64,000 nt of DNA from Gracilaria gracilis (Eukaryota > Rhodophyta > Florideophyceae > Gracilariales > Gracilariaceae), in NCBI GenBank assembly GCA_030374805.1, contig JARGSG010000200.1, positions 496,001 to 560,000 of the forward strand, given 5' to 3'. The notes beneath the pieces are model-generated. The model did not search any database. It saw only the letters and a list, made by a program, of their open reading frames with translations, and was not told the DNA's origin. How positions within the stretch are numbered: position 1 is the stretch's first letter; every line of letters begins with the position of its first letter. A program made the translations under genes and the position numbers. Below are positions 42,202 through 52,616 of the stretch, one piece after another.

Positions 42202-45200
42202 ATGGCGTCCGCTTCGACGCCTTCCGCTCAGTCTGGAGAGGACAGTGACTACGTTCTCCAGCAACCGTCTTCAGTAGCATTCTCTGTCGCTCACCCAAAA
42301 CTTACGAACACCAACCCCAAAGCCATTCGGGTTTTTCTAAGTCAATACGATCAGTACTCAAACGAGGTTACCGCAAGAGCGCTACAGCTTTCCGTCGTTA
42401 ATTCGACCACAACCGAACCCGTACGTCCCGTCAGCATCAGCTTCTGTGTTGACTCCGAATGGCTACAGTCATGCATCGATTTGGAATACATTCCGGGTGT
42501 CAAGGAGTCCACTGACCTTACCGACACCAAATTGAGATCCTATTTGGAATCCGAGGCCGAGGAGGAGAAAGACACAGTGACAGTGACGGAAATTGATGCA
42601 ATCGTCAAGCGTGAACTTGTAATGGACATGTCCGACAGCTCCTCGCGATCAAGGATGAAGAGCATGTTTGCTTCTTACGTTTCCTTGTTGCGTAGAAACG
42701 GACTCACTTGGGTCATGAAAGACCATCCCAAGCTAGCTGTGAAGCACGTCATTGCTGCTGTGCGGCCTAGACCATTGCAGCAGCGCCTTGAAACGGATCT
42801 GGAACTTGTGTACGCTCCTCTGAAGAAGGACTTCAAAGGTTTTATGAAGCACGCAATGACTGTCGCAGAGGCCTTTCAGATCATAGACAATGGACCACCG
42901 TCAAGGATAAGAACCTCCAGGGGTCGTAAGGGACACCCTGAAACATTGGCATCTGGTAGAGACGGTAGTACCAAGTCCGTTTCCTCCGCAGAATCACAAC
43001 GGAGCAATCAGAGAAGCAAAAGTCCCCCACCATTTTGCCCCCATCCCCCGTGTAGAGCCGGGGCTGAGCGACACTGGATTGACGATTGTCAAAAAGCCAC
43101 TGACGCAGAGAAGCATGTTTTGAAGGCCAACCTTTCGACCAGAAAGGCTGTAGACGGCCCTGCAAGAAACACCAGATCTCAAAAGTCTAAGTCCTCTCAA
43201 GGAACCGTGGGCCGTGTAAAGCCCGCTCATTCCCAAAGTGATGCAGGCTGCTCCATCACCATATCAGATGGAATGACTTCAATCGACACTACAGGTCGAT
43301 GTGATGATGGCAGCGATGACAGCATAGTGTCACCAACTCTCGCTGAATCAGCCGCGCTACGGGGAATTGGGAAGATTACCGCTATTCAGAAGGTCTCGAT
43401 GGCAGTTGCGCTCCGGAAGAGAGACAAACCAGAGCCAGAAAGTTTCTTCTTTTCACGAACATGGACTGTACCGCGTACCATCCTACACTTGGCATCGGGA
43501 AACCTAGCTCTAATGAACATTTCCTTCTTAGTTGCCGACGACGAACTGGCTTGCGAGAACCTGCTGATTGGTAGACCTGTACTGCAGCATCTGCGTGTAG
43601 ACACCAACACGTTGCTCGACAACAACAGATTTGCTCTGAACGGGGCGGACTGCTCCGAAGTAGGGAACCCTACATCTGTTTCAGCAGGCGGGTACGTCAG
43701 CCGCCTTATGACTGAACGTTCCAGTTCTTCGGACAGTGCCCCTACACCAGAGGCACCTCCACCAGGGACTGACCGCCCGCGGGTCAATTATTATGCAGCT
43801 CGACGGATCGAAGATCCATTCCCCGATCCAGCCCTTTTGGATCCCCTTGATAGCGATCAGCATGAGACCATTTCCAAGGCAGTGGACGTTATGGTGCAAG
43901 CCGCGGTGGACAATGGACTAGAGGAACCCGAAGCAAAGCAACTTCAAGAAATGGTACAAGAACACATGAACATATTTCGGACCTCGCTCTCTTCAGGACC
44001 ACCGGCCCAAGTCAAACCGTTGAAAATCACTCTCACCCCAGACGCCAAACCCATCCGCGTCCGCTTGCGTAAGTACTCGCAAGACCAACGTCATTTTCTC
44101 GACAAGTTTGTCGATGATCTTGTGCGAGCCGGAATGGTGTACCCGAACCCTTCCTCTCCATGGGCGTCCGCACCACTGATCGTTCCCAAACCAGGACCGG
44201 CACGCTTTCGTTTCACTGTTGATCTGCGTCCCATCAACAAGTACACAGTAAGACACCAGTTTCCTATGCCTAACATTGAGCAGGAATTATTGAAGCTCGC
44301 CGGATCCAAGTTCTTCGCTTCTTTCGATCTGTCGCACGGGTATTGGCAATTCCCACTGGCTAAGGAGTCCCAGGAACTTCAATCGTTCATCACGCCGGAC
44401 GGCGTCTTCACTCCAACCAGAGTTCTGCATGGTACCACAAATGCAACGACTCATCTACAATCAGTCCTAGCCGAATTGTTTCCCAAGGAACTACTGCAGC
44501 AGCTTCTTTATTGGCTGGACGACCTTCTCCTTCACAACTCAACAGTAGAAGGACTGCTGGAAGGTATTCAAAAGCTTTTCGACACCTGTGCACGGTTCTC
44601 CATTCGATTGCACCCAGGCAAAAGCATCCTGTTTGCCAAATCAATCAAGTGGTGTGGTCGGATTGTGTCAGCCAAAGGCGTACGTCACGATCCTAGACAA
44701 TTGGACGGTCTTCTGTCAATGGAACCCCCAACCACCGGAGCGCATTTACAACAATTTCTGTGTGCCATGCAATGGGTTAAGACAGGTATTCCCGACTTCA
44801 CAAACCTTGTCGAGCCCCTACACCTGCTGCTGGAACGTGTGTATGAGCACGCCGGTAAGCGAACAAAACGGGCAGTCAGTTCCGTTTCCTTGGATGATTT
44901 GGGATGGGGTCCGGAGGAAGCACGTGTCTTTGAGAAGTGCAAGAAAGCCCTTGCCAGCTTGGTCACCTTGGCCTACCGCGACGAAGAGCAGCGTCTCTGC
45001 ATTTACACCGACGCATCAGACACCTCTTGGTCTGGCATAGTCATTCAGGTCCCTCCAGAAGACCTATCGCTTCCACACGCAGAACAGAGACACACTCCAC
45101 TTGCATTCTGCTCTGGTCGTTTCAACGCTACTCAACTTGGTTGGTCCGCTCTAGAAAAAGAGGTTTTTGCCATCATGGCTACGGTAGAGCGAATGCATTG

Positions 45201-46944
45201 GCTTGCTGCCACCGCCGCGGGTTTTGACCTCTTCACAGACCACAACAATCTTGTGTTCCTCTTCGACCCGCTTTCCCTCATCCCAGATCTCAGCCAATCC
45301 TCCACTCGCAAGGTCCTTCGCTGGGCAGTGCGCCTAAGTGCGTACGCATATATCTGCTTCCACATCAGCGGATTCGATAATGTGTGGACTGATATGCTAA
45401 CGCGTTGGTCAGCCCCAAAAGTTGTAAGAAGACTGATCAAAGTTCCGACACTTCCCACGGCAAATGCAGAGGATTTTTGCTGGCCCTCCCCAGAAGAAAT
45501 AGTCATGGAACAGAACCGACACGCCGCAAGCCGCCCAACGAATCTACGGTCGGTCGATGGGATTTGGAAAACATCCACCGAGGCCATCTGGATTCCAAAA
45601 CAGTGTGAAGACCTCCAACTGCGCCTTTGCATTATCGCGCACACTGGACCTGCCGGTCATCGCGGTAGGAACTCAACCTCAAGCACTCTGAGCAAGCATT
45701 ACCATTGGAGCACAGTAGCAAACGACATTCACAGTTTTGTGGATGCTTGCATTCATTGTATCTTGACAACGGGAGGAGAGAAGATACCGAGACCATTTGG
45801 CCCCGCACTCCATGGAACAAGACCCAATGATCTCCTACAGTTCGACTACATTGAAATTGGACCTAGCATTGTCGGTTCCAAGTATGTACTCATGCTACGA
45901 GATGACCACTCCGACTACAAGTGGTTTTTCCCTACTCCTGACACAACTGCCGACAATGCAGCACTTTCTATCGTCGATTGGTGCGCAGCTTTCAATGTAC
46001 CGCAAGGGCTGATGTCTGATGGACCAACGCACTTCAAAAATCAGACTGTGGGAAAGCTCACGAAGTTCCTCCGCGTCCCACATCATTTTACTCTTCCGTA
46101 CACTCCATGGAGTAACGGCGCAGTGGAAAGGCTTGGAAAGGAGCTCATCAGAACTTTTCGCGCCTTAGTTTCAGAGTATCAGATGGATTTCAAGGAATGG
46201 CCAGATCTTCTTCCACTCATACAGAGTGTTCTAAACAACGCCGCATCGCCGCACCGAAAGAACATTGCCCCAATCACCGCGTTTCTGGGAATGGAACCCA
46301 CGCCGCCGATCTCCACTTTCTTTCGCACAACCACAGCGAAACCAGTTTCGGTGGTAGAAGCACAGCTTGAGCGCTCGGTCAACATGGAAGCTTTGCAACA
46401 TTTCATGGAAGAGCTGCACCCTCTTGTGCACAACACGCTGCAGCGTAACAGAAAGTCTTCAAGAGAAAGAGCTTCAAGGGGCAAGCTGCCTAACTTTGGA
46501 AAAGGAGACTTTGTTCTCGTTGCAAGGGAAGACTTTACTGCCGGGGAGAAACTAGCCCTACGCTGGAGAGGACCACGGCGCATTGTTCAGGCTCTCTCTG
46601 ATTATGTGTATCAAGTTGAGGACCTTCGTAACGGATCAATACAAGACATTCATGGCTCTCGGTTGAAGTTCTATCATGACGCCTCGCTGGACACTGAGGC
46701 TGTAATGGCTCACGTCTTGTGCTCTGAAACTGGCATGCCAGTTGCACGCTTGCTTAGACTGGTAGAAGACAAAGACGAAGTTCTGGTTCATGTCCGTTGG
46801 AAAGGCCTGGACAAGTCTGAAGACACTCTGGAGCCGGTAAGGCAAATCTACAAAGATGTTCCTGCATTGCTCATGAAACTACTTCGACGCAAGAACACTC
46901 CTTCGCATCTAGCTCAAAAGGCCAAACAGGCACTTGGTCTTTGA
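42202..46944 (+). CDS. Gag-pol polyprotein with chromodomain (Ty3/gypsy)
   Basis: ATG 42202 (MASASTPSAQSGEDSD) gives 1580 residues; the open frame begins inside the LTR, but this is the first plausible ATG after it. Gag is N-terminal, with a Cys/His segment FCPHPPCRAGAERHWIDDC. Protease is about residue 365, with CDDGSDDSIVSP where DTG/DSG is usual, and LLIGRPVL downstream. Reverse transcriptase: FRFTVDLRPINKY (about 670) and YWLDDLLLH (about 768). RNase H: IYTDASDTSWSG (about 933) and FTDHNNL. Integrase: HHCC zinc region (about 1145-1180), LLQFDYIEIG, LMSDGPTHFKN and WSNGAVERLGKEL (D-D-E). C-terminal chromodomain VLVHVRWKGLDKSEDTLEP (about 1528-1566). Fused gag-pol in one frame means protease must set the product ratio. 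Confidence 0.95.
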   Translation: MASASTPSAQSGEDSDYVLQQPSSVAFSVAHPKLTNTNPKAIRVFLSQYDQYSNEVTARALQLSVVNSTTTEPVRPVSISFCVDSEWLQSCIDLEYIPGVKESTDLTDTKLRSYLESEAEEEKDTVTVTEIDAIVKRELVMDMSDSSSRSRMKSMFASYVSLLRRNGLTWVMKDHPKLAVKHVIAAVRPRPLQQRLETDLELVYAPLKKDFKGFMKHAMTVAEAFQIIDNGPPSRIRTSRGRKGHPETLASGRDGSTKSVSSAESQRSNQRSKSPPPFCPHPPCRAGAERHWIDDCQKATDAEKHVLKANLSTRKAVDGPARNTRSQKSKSSQGTVGRVKPAHSQSDAGCSITISDGMTSIDTTGRCDDGSDDSIVSPTLAESAALRGIGKITAIQKVSMAVALRKRDKPEPESFFFSRTWTVPRTILHLASGNLALMNISFLVADDELACENLLIGRPVLQHLRVDTNTLLDNNRFALNGADCSEVGNPTSVSAGGYVSRLMTERSSSSDSAPTPEAPPPGTDRPRVNYYAARRIEDPFPDPALLDPLDSDQHETISKAVDVMVQAAVDNGLEEPEAKQLQEMVQEHMNIFRTSLSSGPPAQVKPLKITLTPDAKPIRVRLRKYSQDQRHFLDKFVDDLVRAGMVYPNPSSPWASAPLIVPKPGPARFRFTVDLRPINKYTVRHQFPMPNIEQELLKLAGSKFFASFDLSHGYWQFPLAKESQELQSFITPDGVFTPTRVLHGTTNATTHLQSVLAELFPKELLQQLLYWLDDLLLHNSTVEGLLEGIQKLFDTCARFSIRLHPGKSILFAKSIKWCGRIVSAKGVRHDPRQLDGLLSMEPPTTGAHLQQFLCAMQWVKTGIPDFTNLVEPLHLLLERVYEHAGKRTKRAVSSVSLDDLGWGPEEARVFEKCKKALASLVTLAYRDEEQRLCIYTDASDTSWSGIVIQVPPEDLSLPHAEQRHTPLAFCSGRFNATQLGWSALEKEVFAIMATVERMHWLAATAAGFDLFTDHNNLVFLFDPLSLIPDLSQSSTRKVLRWAVRLSAYAYICFHISGFDNVWTDMLTRWSAPKVVRRLIKVPTLPTANAEDFCWPSPEEIVMEQNRHAASRPTNLRSVDGIWKTSTEAIWIPKQCEDLQLRLCIIAHTGPAGHRGRNSTSSTLSKHYHWSTVANDIHSFVDACIHCILTTGGEKIPRPFGPALHGTRPNDLLQFDYIEIGPSIVGSKYVLMLRDDHSDYKWFFPTPDTTADNAALSIVDWCAAFNVPQGLMSDGPTHFKNQTVGKLTKFLRVPHHFTLPYTPWSNGAVERLGKELIRTFRALVSEYQMDFKEWPDLLPLIQSVLNNAASPHRKNIAPITAFLGMEPTPPISTFFRTTTAKPVSVVEAQLERSVNMEALQHFMEELHPLVHNTLQRNRKSSRERASRGKLPNFGKGDFVLVAREDFTAGEKLALRWRGPRRIVQALSDYVYQVEDLRNGSIQDIHGSRLKFYHDASLDTEAVMAHVLCSETGMPVARLLRLVEDKDEVLVHVRWKGLDKSEDTLEPVRQIYKDVPALLMKLLRRKNTPSHLAQKAKQALGL

Positions 46945-46954
46945 AGAAGGGGAG

Positions 46955-47183
46955 TGTAGTGGATGGAACCATCCACTCAGGACAGCACAGCCACCCAAGA
47001 TGGTGCCACCCACGTTTGGGTGGCACATCCGTTTTAGGTAGTAGTCTAGAGTAGTCTTGTTCCCGATTGGGAACAGCTGTGGTGCTTACTTAAGACACCA
47101 CAACCGCTGCCTCCTTAGTAAACGAGGGCATCGAACCTCAGCACTTTCACCACCAAACTTGCGCAATTGCAACCAAGCGCACA
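46955..47183 (+). repeat. 3' LTR of the intact Ty3 element
   Basis: Identical to 41914-42142. Followed by target copy GACGT. Confidence 0.95.
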
Positions 47184-47466
47184 GACGTGTATGGCGTTCC
47201 ACACAAAAGCGTCATTCCGTACTGCCGCATAAACACTATGTTTGCCAGGCCGTGATGGACGTAGCAGCCCGAAACGGCTCACATCATCTTTCCATATTAT
47301 AACGCATATTGTAAGTGGTACTTAAATGTAAATGTTCGTGGCTTAAGAATATGCCTTACATCATATCTTTAGAAAAAGAAACATACATTTTCGGCTGTTC
47401 TAGATATGCAATGTTTGTAGCAGGCGCTTTTAGACTTGTGCTCCTAAGCGAGATTGAGAAAAGGAA

Positions 47467-49053
47467 TTACTTCTTCGTTTTGTATCCAAACTGGTTATTC
47501 GCGTTTGCGGATTTTTGAACCACATGGAAACCGTTTGCACTCTGTGTGCAACTCCCAAAGAACGTTACCAATACACTTGTCCATTCCAAGAGCATGCAGA
47601 ACGGCAGCGAAATTATCAATGCCAACGCCCAGAATGGCCTTTGCCACCACTTGGTACGGTGCTCCGCCAAGTTACACATCAGACCGGATATGTACAAAAA
47701 CGTCGTCGCTGCCATAACAAAATTTGCCATCATACCAATCTCCGTCGCAATTGGGAGAGAATGGACCCACATTCTATAAAGGTACACCATATGAATAGGG
47801 AAGACAAGGGGCATCATTAACCACGTCAACGTGTAGAATCCTAGAATCGCACGGTACTTGAGATCCACAGGGCAAAGCGTGATAACCTTGCAAAGTCCGT
47901 AAAGCCAGCATCTTCTCTGTTTAATGAAGTCCATTACACTCTGTGTAGACTGCTCCTCCAAGAAGCCATCAATCCAACCAGTACGGTACCCTTTCTTCAT
48001 GGCCAGTAACACCCACCATGCATCCTCAGTAATGCTTCCGGCAGGTCCAAGATCAAATCCAATCGCAGCCTCCTTATCGTGTCTGCACACAATGAACGAT
48101 CCGTGCAACCCAAACAACGCGAGGCCCAAACGATACTGCAAATAAAAATGGCCTAAATCATCGCCTGTGCGTTTCATATCGGCAAGCGTCAAATATGGGT
48201 GTTTTTCCAACGCACGATGATACGTGAGGCAGCCCTGTCCGATACGCGCGAGATCGTTAGTACGTTCGCACGTGTCTACAAAGTGCGCAATGCCCTTGAT
48301 ACCGCTGGAAGTGGGCTGCGTCTCCTCGTCCAGATGAACCACCCACGTGTTGGGCGGCACGAGCGAATACTCACATGCGTAGTTGAGCGCTCGCGCTTTG
48401 AACTTGCTTCCCCTGGGCGTTTCATATGTGACAGGAATCTTGAGGCCTAAGACGTCAGGTTCAAATGGCACTTCGAATGCATCGGCTTCGGTGACGACCT
48501 CTATGAGATACGGGAACATGGGATTACGACTCATTTCATACTGACAGCGACGAATAGTCTCCATAAGAACCTCGCGGTTTGTTCCACGCGACACAATGCG
48601 AAACACTACATTGTGAGATATTTTCCGGATGTCATCCAGGCGTGTGTTATACCTAAACAAAAAGTTGCCACATACGGAGACCAGGGCGACGGGAGTGGTT
48701 ATGAACATGAGACCAAAGTACGGGGTGACGATCCGCATGCCACTTTCTTCCGAAATGCTGTTTGGCGGCCAGATGTAGTTCTGAAGGTAGTAGAGTCCGA
48801 CCATATAGCCGCCGATCCATAGCAAGACGAGCAAACGCTGCAAGGTTAGCGGTCCTAGAAAGGAGATATCTCGAAAGCGCTCTGGGGTGTGCGAGGGAGG
48901 AGGAAGATAAAAGGGCGGACATGTGACGGCTTTTTCTAGGTCTGCATAGGACGAGCTGTGTTCAGAATCGGAGCAGGTAGAGAAGGAATTCTCATGGTTT
49001 GCGGTGGTGTCCATGGGCGGCAGCTTCTGAAAAGGGTAAGAGTGCTCTTTCAT
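47467..49053 (-). CDS. Egghead-like GT2 glycosyltransferase, multi-pass membrane enzyme
   Basis: From ATG 49053-49051 (MKEHSYPFQKLPPMDTT) this is 528 residues; the next ATG at 49014 is also possible, and the frame to 49167 has no ATG. Two N-terminal membrane helices (LLVLLWIGGYMVGLYYLQNY, FGLMFITTPVALVSVCGNFL) precede a cytosolic GT2 domain. The domain has VVHLDEETQP (acidic metal/sugar-nucleotide site), GSITEDAWWVLLAMKKGY (TED catalytic base) and FIKQRRCW (QxxRW-type acceptor motif). Three or four C-terminal helices follow. This order matches Egghead, a beta-1,4-mannosyltransferase of animal glycolipid synthesis, and its algal and fungal relatives; the algal substrate is not known. TATATAT at about 49168-49176, read on the minus strand, is a likely TATA box about 115 bases upstream. 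No intron and no damage. Confidence 0.88.
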   Translation of the reverse strand: MKEHSYPFQKLPPMDTTANHENSFSTCSDSEHSSSYADLEKAVTCPPFYLPPPSHTPERFRDISFLGPLTLQRLLVLLWIGGYMVGLYYLQNYIWPPNSISEESGMRIVTPYFGLMFITTPVALVSVCGNFLFRYNTRLDDIRKISHNVVFRIVSRGTNREVLMETIRRCQYEMSRNPMFPYLIEVVTEADAFEVPFEPDVLGLKIPVTYETPRGSKFKARALNYACEYSLVPPNTWVVHLDEETQPTSSGIKGIAHFVDTCERTNDLARIGQGCLTYHRALEKHPYLTLADMKRTGDDLGHFYLQYRLGLALFGLHGSFIVCRHDKEAAIGFDLGPAGSITEDAWWVLLAMKKGYRTGWIDGFLEEQSTQSVMDFIKQRRCWLYGLCKVITLCPVDLKYRAILGFYTLTWLMMPLVFPIHMVYLYRMWVHSLPIATEIGMMANFVMAATTFLYISGLMCNLAEHRTKWWQRPFWALALIISLPFCMLLEWTSVLVTFFGSCTQSANGFHVVQKSANANNQFGYKTKK

Positions 49054-49304
49054 GACAAATGCAAGGGCAAGCGCTGTGCGAGGATGGCGACGCTGCGGGA
49101 GGGTGTAGCACGGATTCGGGGCTGGCAAAAAGCGGCGAATACAGATCTGTCTGTCAAGCACGTGCAATATATATGGTTGCTTTCGGGGTAAATCGAGAAG
49201 TATCGTCGAGCTGGGAGATGAAAACTGTACTTGAAGGGGTATATATAGTGGCTTGACTCAGAAACGTCGGGAAGGGCAGAAGCGCCAAACGTTCTTTTAT
49301 CACA

Positions 49305-49640
49305 CAGATCGAGTGACGATATCGCAACGCTCCGCTCGAAAAGCAATTCTGAAATTTGTTTGGTCTAAAAGATTTCACGAGCTTGTCACGCCGTATTCAA
49401 TTGCGCATTTCTCAAGATTGGAGCTGTGTGATGAGCCCGTTATGTTGTGTAGCACGTGAGGAGGTCTTGACTCTCGACAGAAAAATTGGTCCCTCATCTT
49501 CGACGTGGACCCTGATTGTTCTTTCTCGTGCCCCGATAATATCCTTACTGGATATTCAACGTATCTCTTACTTTCATACAGTACTTTGCTGCATGGAACT
49601 TGTGGACCATGCGCACGTTCCAGATACTGGCTGCAGATAA
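49305..49640 (+). repeat. Dispersed repeat, copy 2
   Basis: Shares blocks GATCGAGTGACGATATCG, GAGCTTGTCACG, AAAAATTGGTCCCTC and CTTTCTCGTGCCCCGATA with the complement of 41585-41850. It lies upstream of the glycosyltransferase, divergent from it. Confidence 0.6.
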
Positions 49641-51804
49641 TCGAGTTATGAACACCGCCCCTCGCAACTTCGCAACAACTAAAGTACAAGGGCGTAATAA
49701 CTACACCCAGTGACCGCATAGATGTGGCTGAAAATTTAGTGTTTTATCTTCTTGCATGTAACGTGGCCCTGTGGGCCACATTTACGGGATACCACATGTG
49801 GTGGTGACAAAAGATGGATCATAAATCAGAGAGATTTATCATGAACATACAATAGACAACCCATTTGCACATTTTATTTCAGACAAGTAAAGCTTCTTGC
49901 GGCGAGCGAATGCGAATACCGAGCGGTCCTTGTTGATTTCGCTGCTTCAAGTGAAATATCAAATCGGACCTTTTAATGAGGATCTTCTGCACTGCAGATC
50001 ACGCTCACGTCCCGGCGCCTCCCGCTGTGCACTCTCACCCTTCGTGGTACAATTCTCTTTTATCGCCAAGTGAAAGGAAGCGTGAACGGCGCATCACGAT
50101 AGAGTTGCACGACTACTTTGCACTCATTGCAACAAAGAGTGCGTAGAAAATGTTAGTCGCCGACAGACCGAAAACTATTACAACTTTACCACTTGGAAAA
50201 GAACTCAAAGCCCAAGATTTTAACGTGTGGTGACGAACACAATCATAAACTTTCGGGTGAGCCGCAGGTGAGGGACCACGAGTGCCGTCGAGACGTCACG
50301 CCATAAATATCGCGCGCAGTTGCAGAGCACCGAGCAAGAGCGCCGGAGTTGCTCATTTGTTTTCATACACGCCATTGCACACTCGTTCGTGTCCATGACC
50401 TGCCTTCTTGCAGCTCTGCTTCGTCAACTGGACATGCATTTTGCGCTTTGAGCGACATGGCGAAAGGCAAGCGAATAAGGACTGAAAAGACTTGTCCTCC
50501 AGCTGCCGTATTGCAAGCAGCGTGACTGTCAGCCAGCGTGGCGCAACGTGTGGGAAGTGTGAGTGACGTAGTCTGGCGGAGGCGGGGGCGGATCATACGC
50601 GGGATGACAGCTGCGTTGCGGCGTTGTCGATTGCGGCGGCGCTTCGTCCTGCCATCTGTGTACTGCGCCGCTGGCACGGCGCGGAACATCGGGGCGCAGA
50701 GTCGCGCAAGTATGAGTTATGTTTGTGAGAGACGTCTTGTAGGGGGGATGTCGTGGCGGCGAAGACTCGTGACTGCTGTGGCGGGAGATCCGGATCAGCG
50801 TGAGGGGGCTAGTAAGGCAGAAGTGATGCACTTTATCGAACTGGACGAGTGTGATAACTTGGCGGTCCATGGATATCACACTGCGGTCCACAATCCGATG
50901 AAGCAATACAACGTTTGTGGTTGTACAGTATTCCCATAAACAATTGCACAGCATGGCATTTTCTCTCTAATTTCTCTCCCGCCGCCGTAAACGGCGCATC
51001 ACCATCCGCCTGGTATGATATGGGCGTAAACTTTAGTACCACTGGTGTGGGCCATTTTCCTTTTTGAAACCTACCAGTGATCTACCGAAGGTACACGTAC
51101 CTCTACTGCCACTGATGCCTCCCAGTTACCATATATACGTAATCAGCCACTTTGCTGATGGTTTCATAAATTATCATAAATTATGAAACCAATAGACGTT
51201 CAAGAATCGACGGCCCATCATGGGCTCTCGTTGTGCGCCATCCATCACTGCCTGGGAGCACGTTCGATGGATATGGTCGACATGAGGTAGATAAGATAGA
51301 ACGCAAATTGAAACGTTTCCCACGTGCGCACGTGTCTCTGTGGCAGATCTGATTTGGTTTGTCTAATCTCGAAACCACGATCAAAAATTCGCGAGTGCGA
51401 TGAGTGTTAGACGGAAGCGAGTTGCGGCCGAAACAAACACCGCATACAGATGGGGCGATAGAGGCGGTACTTGCCATTGCCAAGGACAACGCAGTTTTGC
51501 GCAGACTCCGCAAGCCTATCCGCATTCCTGGCAAAGATGATGGTGTGGAGCGAACACACGTCCTTTGCGCCGTCTTTGAGGCATGTAATGATTCCTGGTA
51601 TACAAAAATGTACGACTTTGGAATCAGTGGCGGATTCGAGACCAATCTCCACAGCATTTGCACAGAGTGTGATGGCAGAAAGCACGACGGCTGAAAAAAG
51701 ATGACGGGAAGAAGGCTTGTGGAGAAGGTTGTAACGATCAAGGTGTGCCGATTCTAACGGCACGGAGTCAGCGTGATACAGAAGCAAACGGCGGCGAAAA
51801 TGTT
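49641..51804. other. Long region without a supported gene
   Basis: ORFs on both strands (50538-50939 plus, 50529-50954 minus, 51404-51694 plus, 51407-51787 minus) overlap each other and none shows a recognisable domain. GTGGCCCTGTGGGCCAC (about 49763) and CCACATGTGG (about 49791) are small palindromes. An AT-rich near-palindrome GGTTTCATAAATT...TATGAAACC lies at about 51160-51192. Confidence 0.45.
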
Positions 51805-52148
51805 TGTTGAAAGTTCAAATACATGAACTGCACGCCCTGTGTCACAAGAGAGCAAAGCGCTAATAGCCCATCTGTTTTCTAATAGGTTATGGGCCCAGCT
51901 TTACGCTGTAGACCTTGGGTGCGAGTCCCAGAAGTGACATTTGACAAAGAGATTGTACATGTGTACAGCAGAAGAAGAGTTACAGTGTGAGGGTAACCAG
52001 ATCAGGTAGATCAGTTCTTCTGTAAGCTTTGTCCTTCGGCTTGGCAGTGAGCACAGGTCGAAGGGGAGTGTTGAAAGTTCAAATACATGAATAGCACGCC
52101 CTGTGTCACAAGAGAGCATAGCGCCAATAGCTCATCTGTTTTCCAATA
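51805..52148 (+). mobile_element. TRIM: miniature copia-type LTR element
   Basis: Two 80-bp direct repeats (51805-51884 and 52069-52148), starting TGTTGAAAGTTCAAATACAT, flank 184 bases without coding capacity. GGTTATGGGCCCAG at 51885-51898 is the half-tRNA(iMet) primer site of copia elements. GAAGGGGAG at 52060-52068 is a polypurine tract. The target duplication ATGTT is at 51800-51804 and 52149-52153. The LTRs differ at several positions, so it is not very recent. It needs enzymes from a full copia element; the copia at 55622 uses the same type of primer site. Confidence 0.9.
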
Positions 52149-52153
52149 ATGTT

Positions 52154-52611
52154 CAAAGCCAATGTATTATTATATACATGCAGCGAAAGCATATATATAA
52201 ATTTAGATATCATTCTTTCAAATGTTGGAGTTTTGAAATTGAAAATATTTGCGAGAAAATCCCATCGGCCACCATGTTTGAGATCAGTTAGCCACCTGAA
52301 AAAGGCATCTTTTCCGGATGCCTGAAATTTTTTCCCCTTGCAACGTTCCAGTTTTCGGATACATGCTTTTCGATTTGAATCCAAAAATTTTGAAATTCAA
52401 CTGCAGAAAAATTGGTCATCTGCAGTCCGGATTCTAACCCATTTTGGCCGTAAAATACGTCAAATATGGGACTGTCAGAGTCATTTTCGTCGTGTGAATT
52501 ATCGCGATGTGGATGATTTGGTGCGGTTTCAAACGCCTGTTGTGTGGCATATGCCGTGTCTGCCAGCAATTCGAGGGCGTTTCCTGCAAACTCAGAGGTG
52601 AGTGTCGCCAT
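52154..52611 (-). pseudogene. PIF/Harbinger-like transposase fragment
   Basis: ATG 52611-52609 starts MATLTSEFAGNALELLADTA. It continues with TNFSAVEFQNFWIQIEKHV and ENWNVARGKN; then a frameshift near 52310; then KDAFFRWLTDLKHGGRWDFL and PTFERMISKF. This N-terminal region is typical of Harbinger-group DDE transposases from protists and algae. The catalytic part is missing, the sequence turning AT-rich near the TRIM. Family assignment is from memory of the motif style. Confidence 0.55.
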
Positions 52612-52616
52612 TTTGT

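Larger units (their letters stand above)
41914..47183 (+). mobile_element. Intact Ty3/gypsy chromodomain retrotransposon with identical LTRs
   Basis: LTRs 41914-42142 and 46955-47183 (229 bp) are identical by eye. The target duplication GACGT is at 41909-41913 and 47184-47188. The purine tract TTGAAGAAGGGGAG is at 46941-46954. It carries a single long ORF with no break. This is the youngest-looking element in the window and the best candidate for activity. Confidence 0.96.

Noticed and set aside
47057-47302. ORF starting inside the 3' LTR of the intact Ty3 element
   Set aside because: Copy of the LTR-borne start of the gag-pol frame; runs into flank and stops.
50529-50954. Opposed ORFs on both strands
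   Set aside because: Each is the shadow of the other; neither has recognisable motifs.
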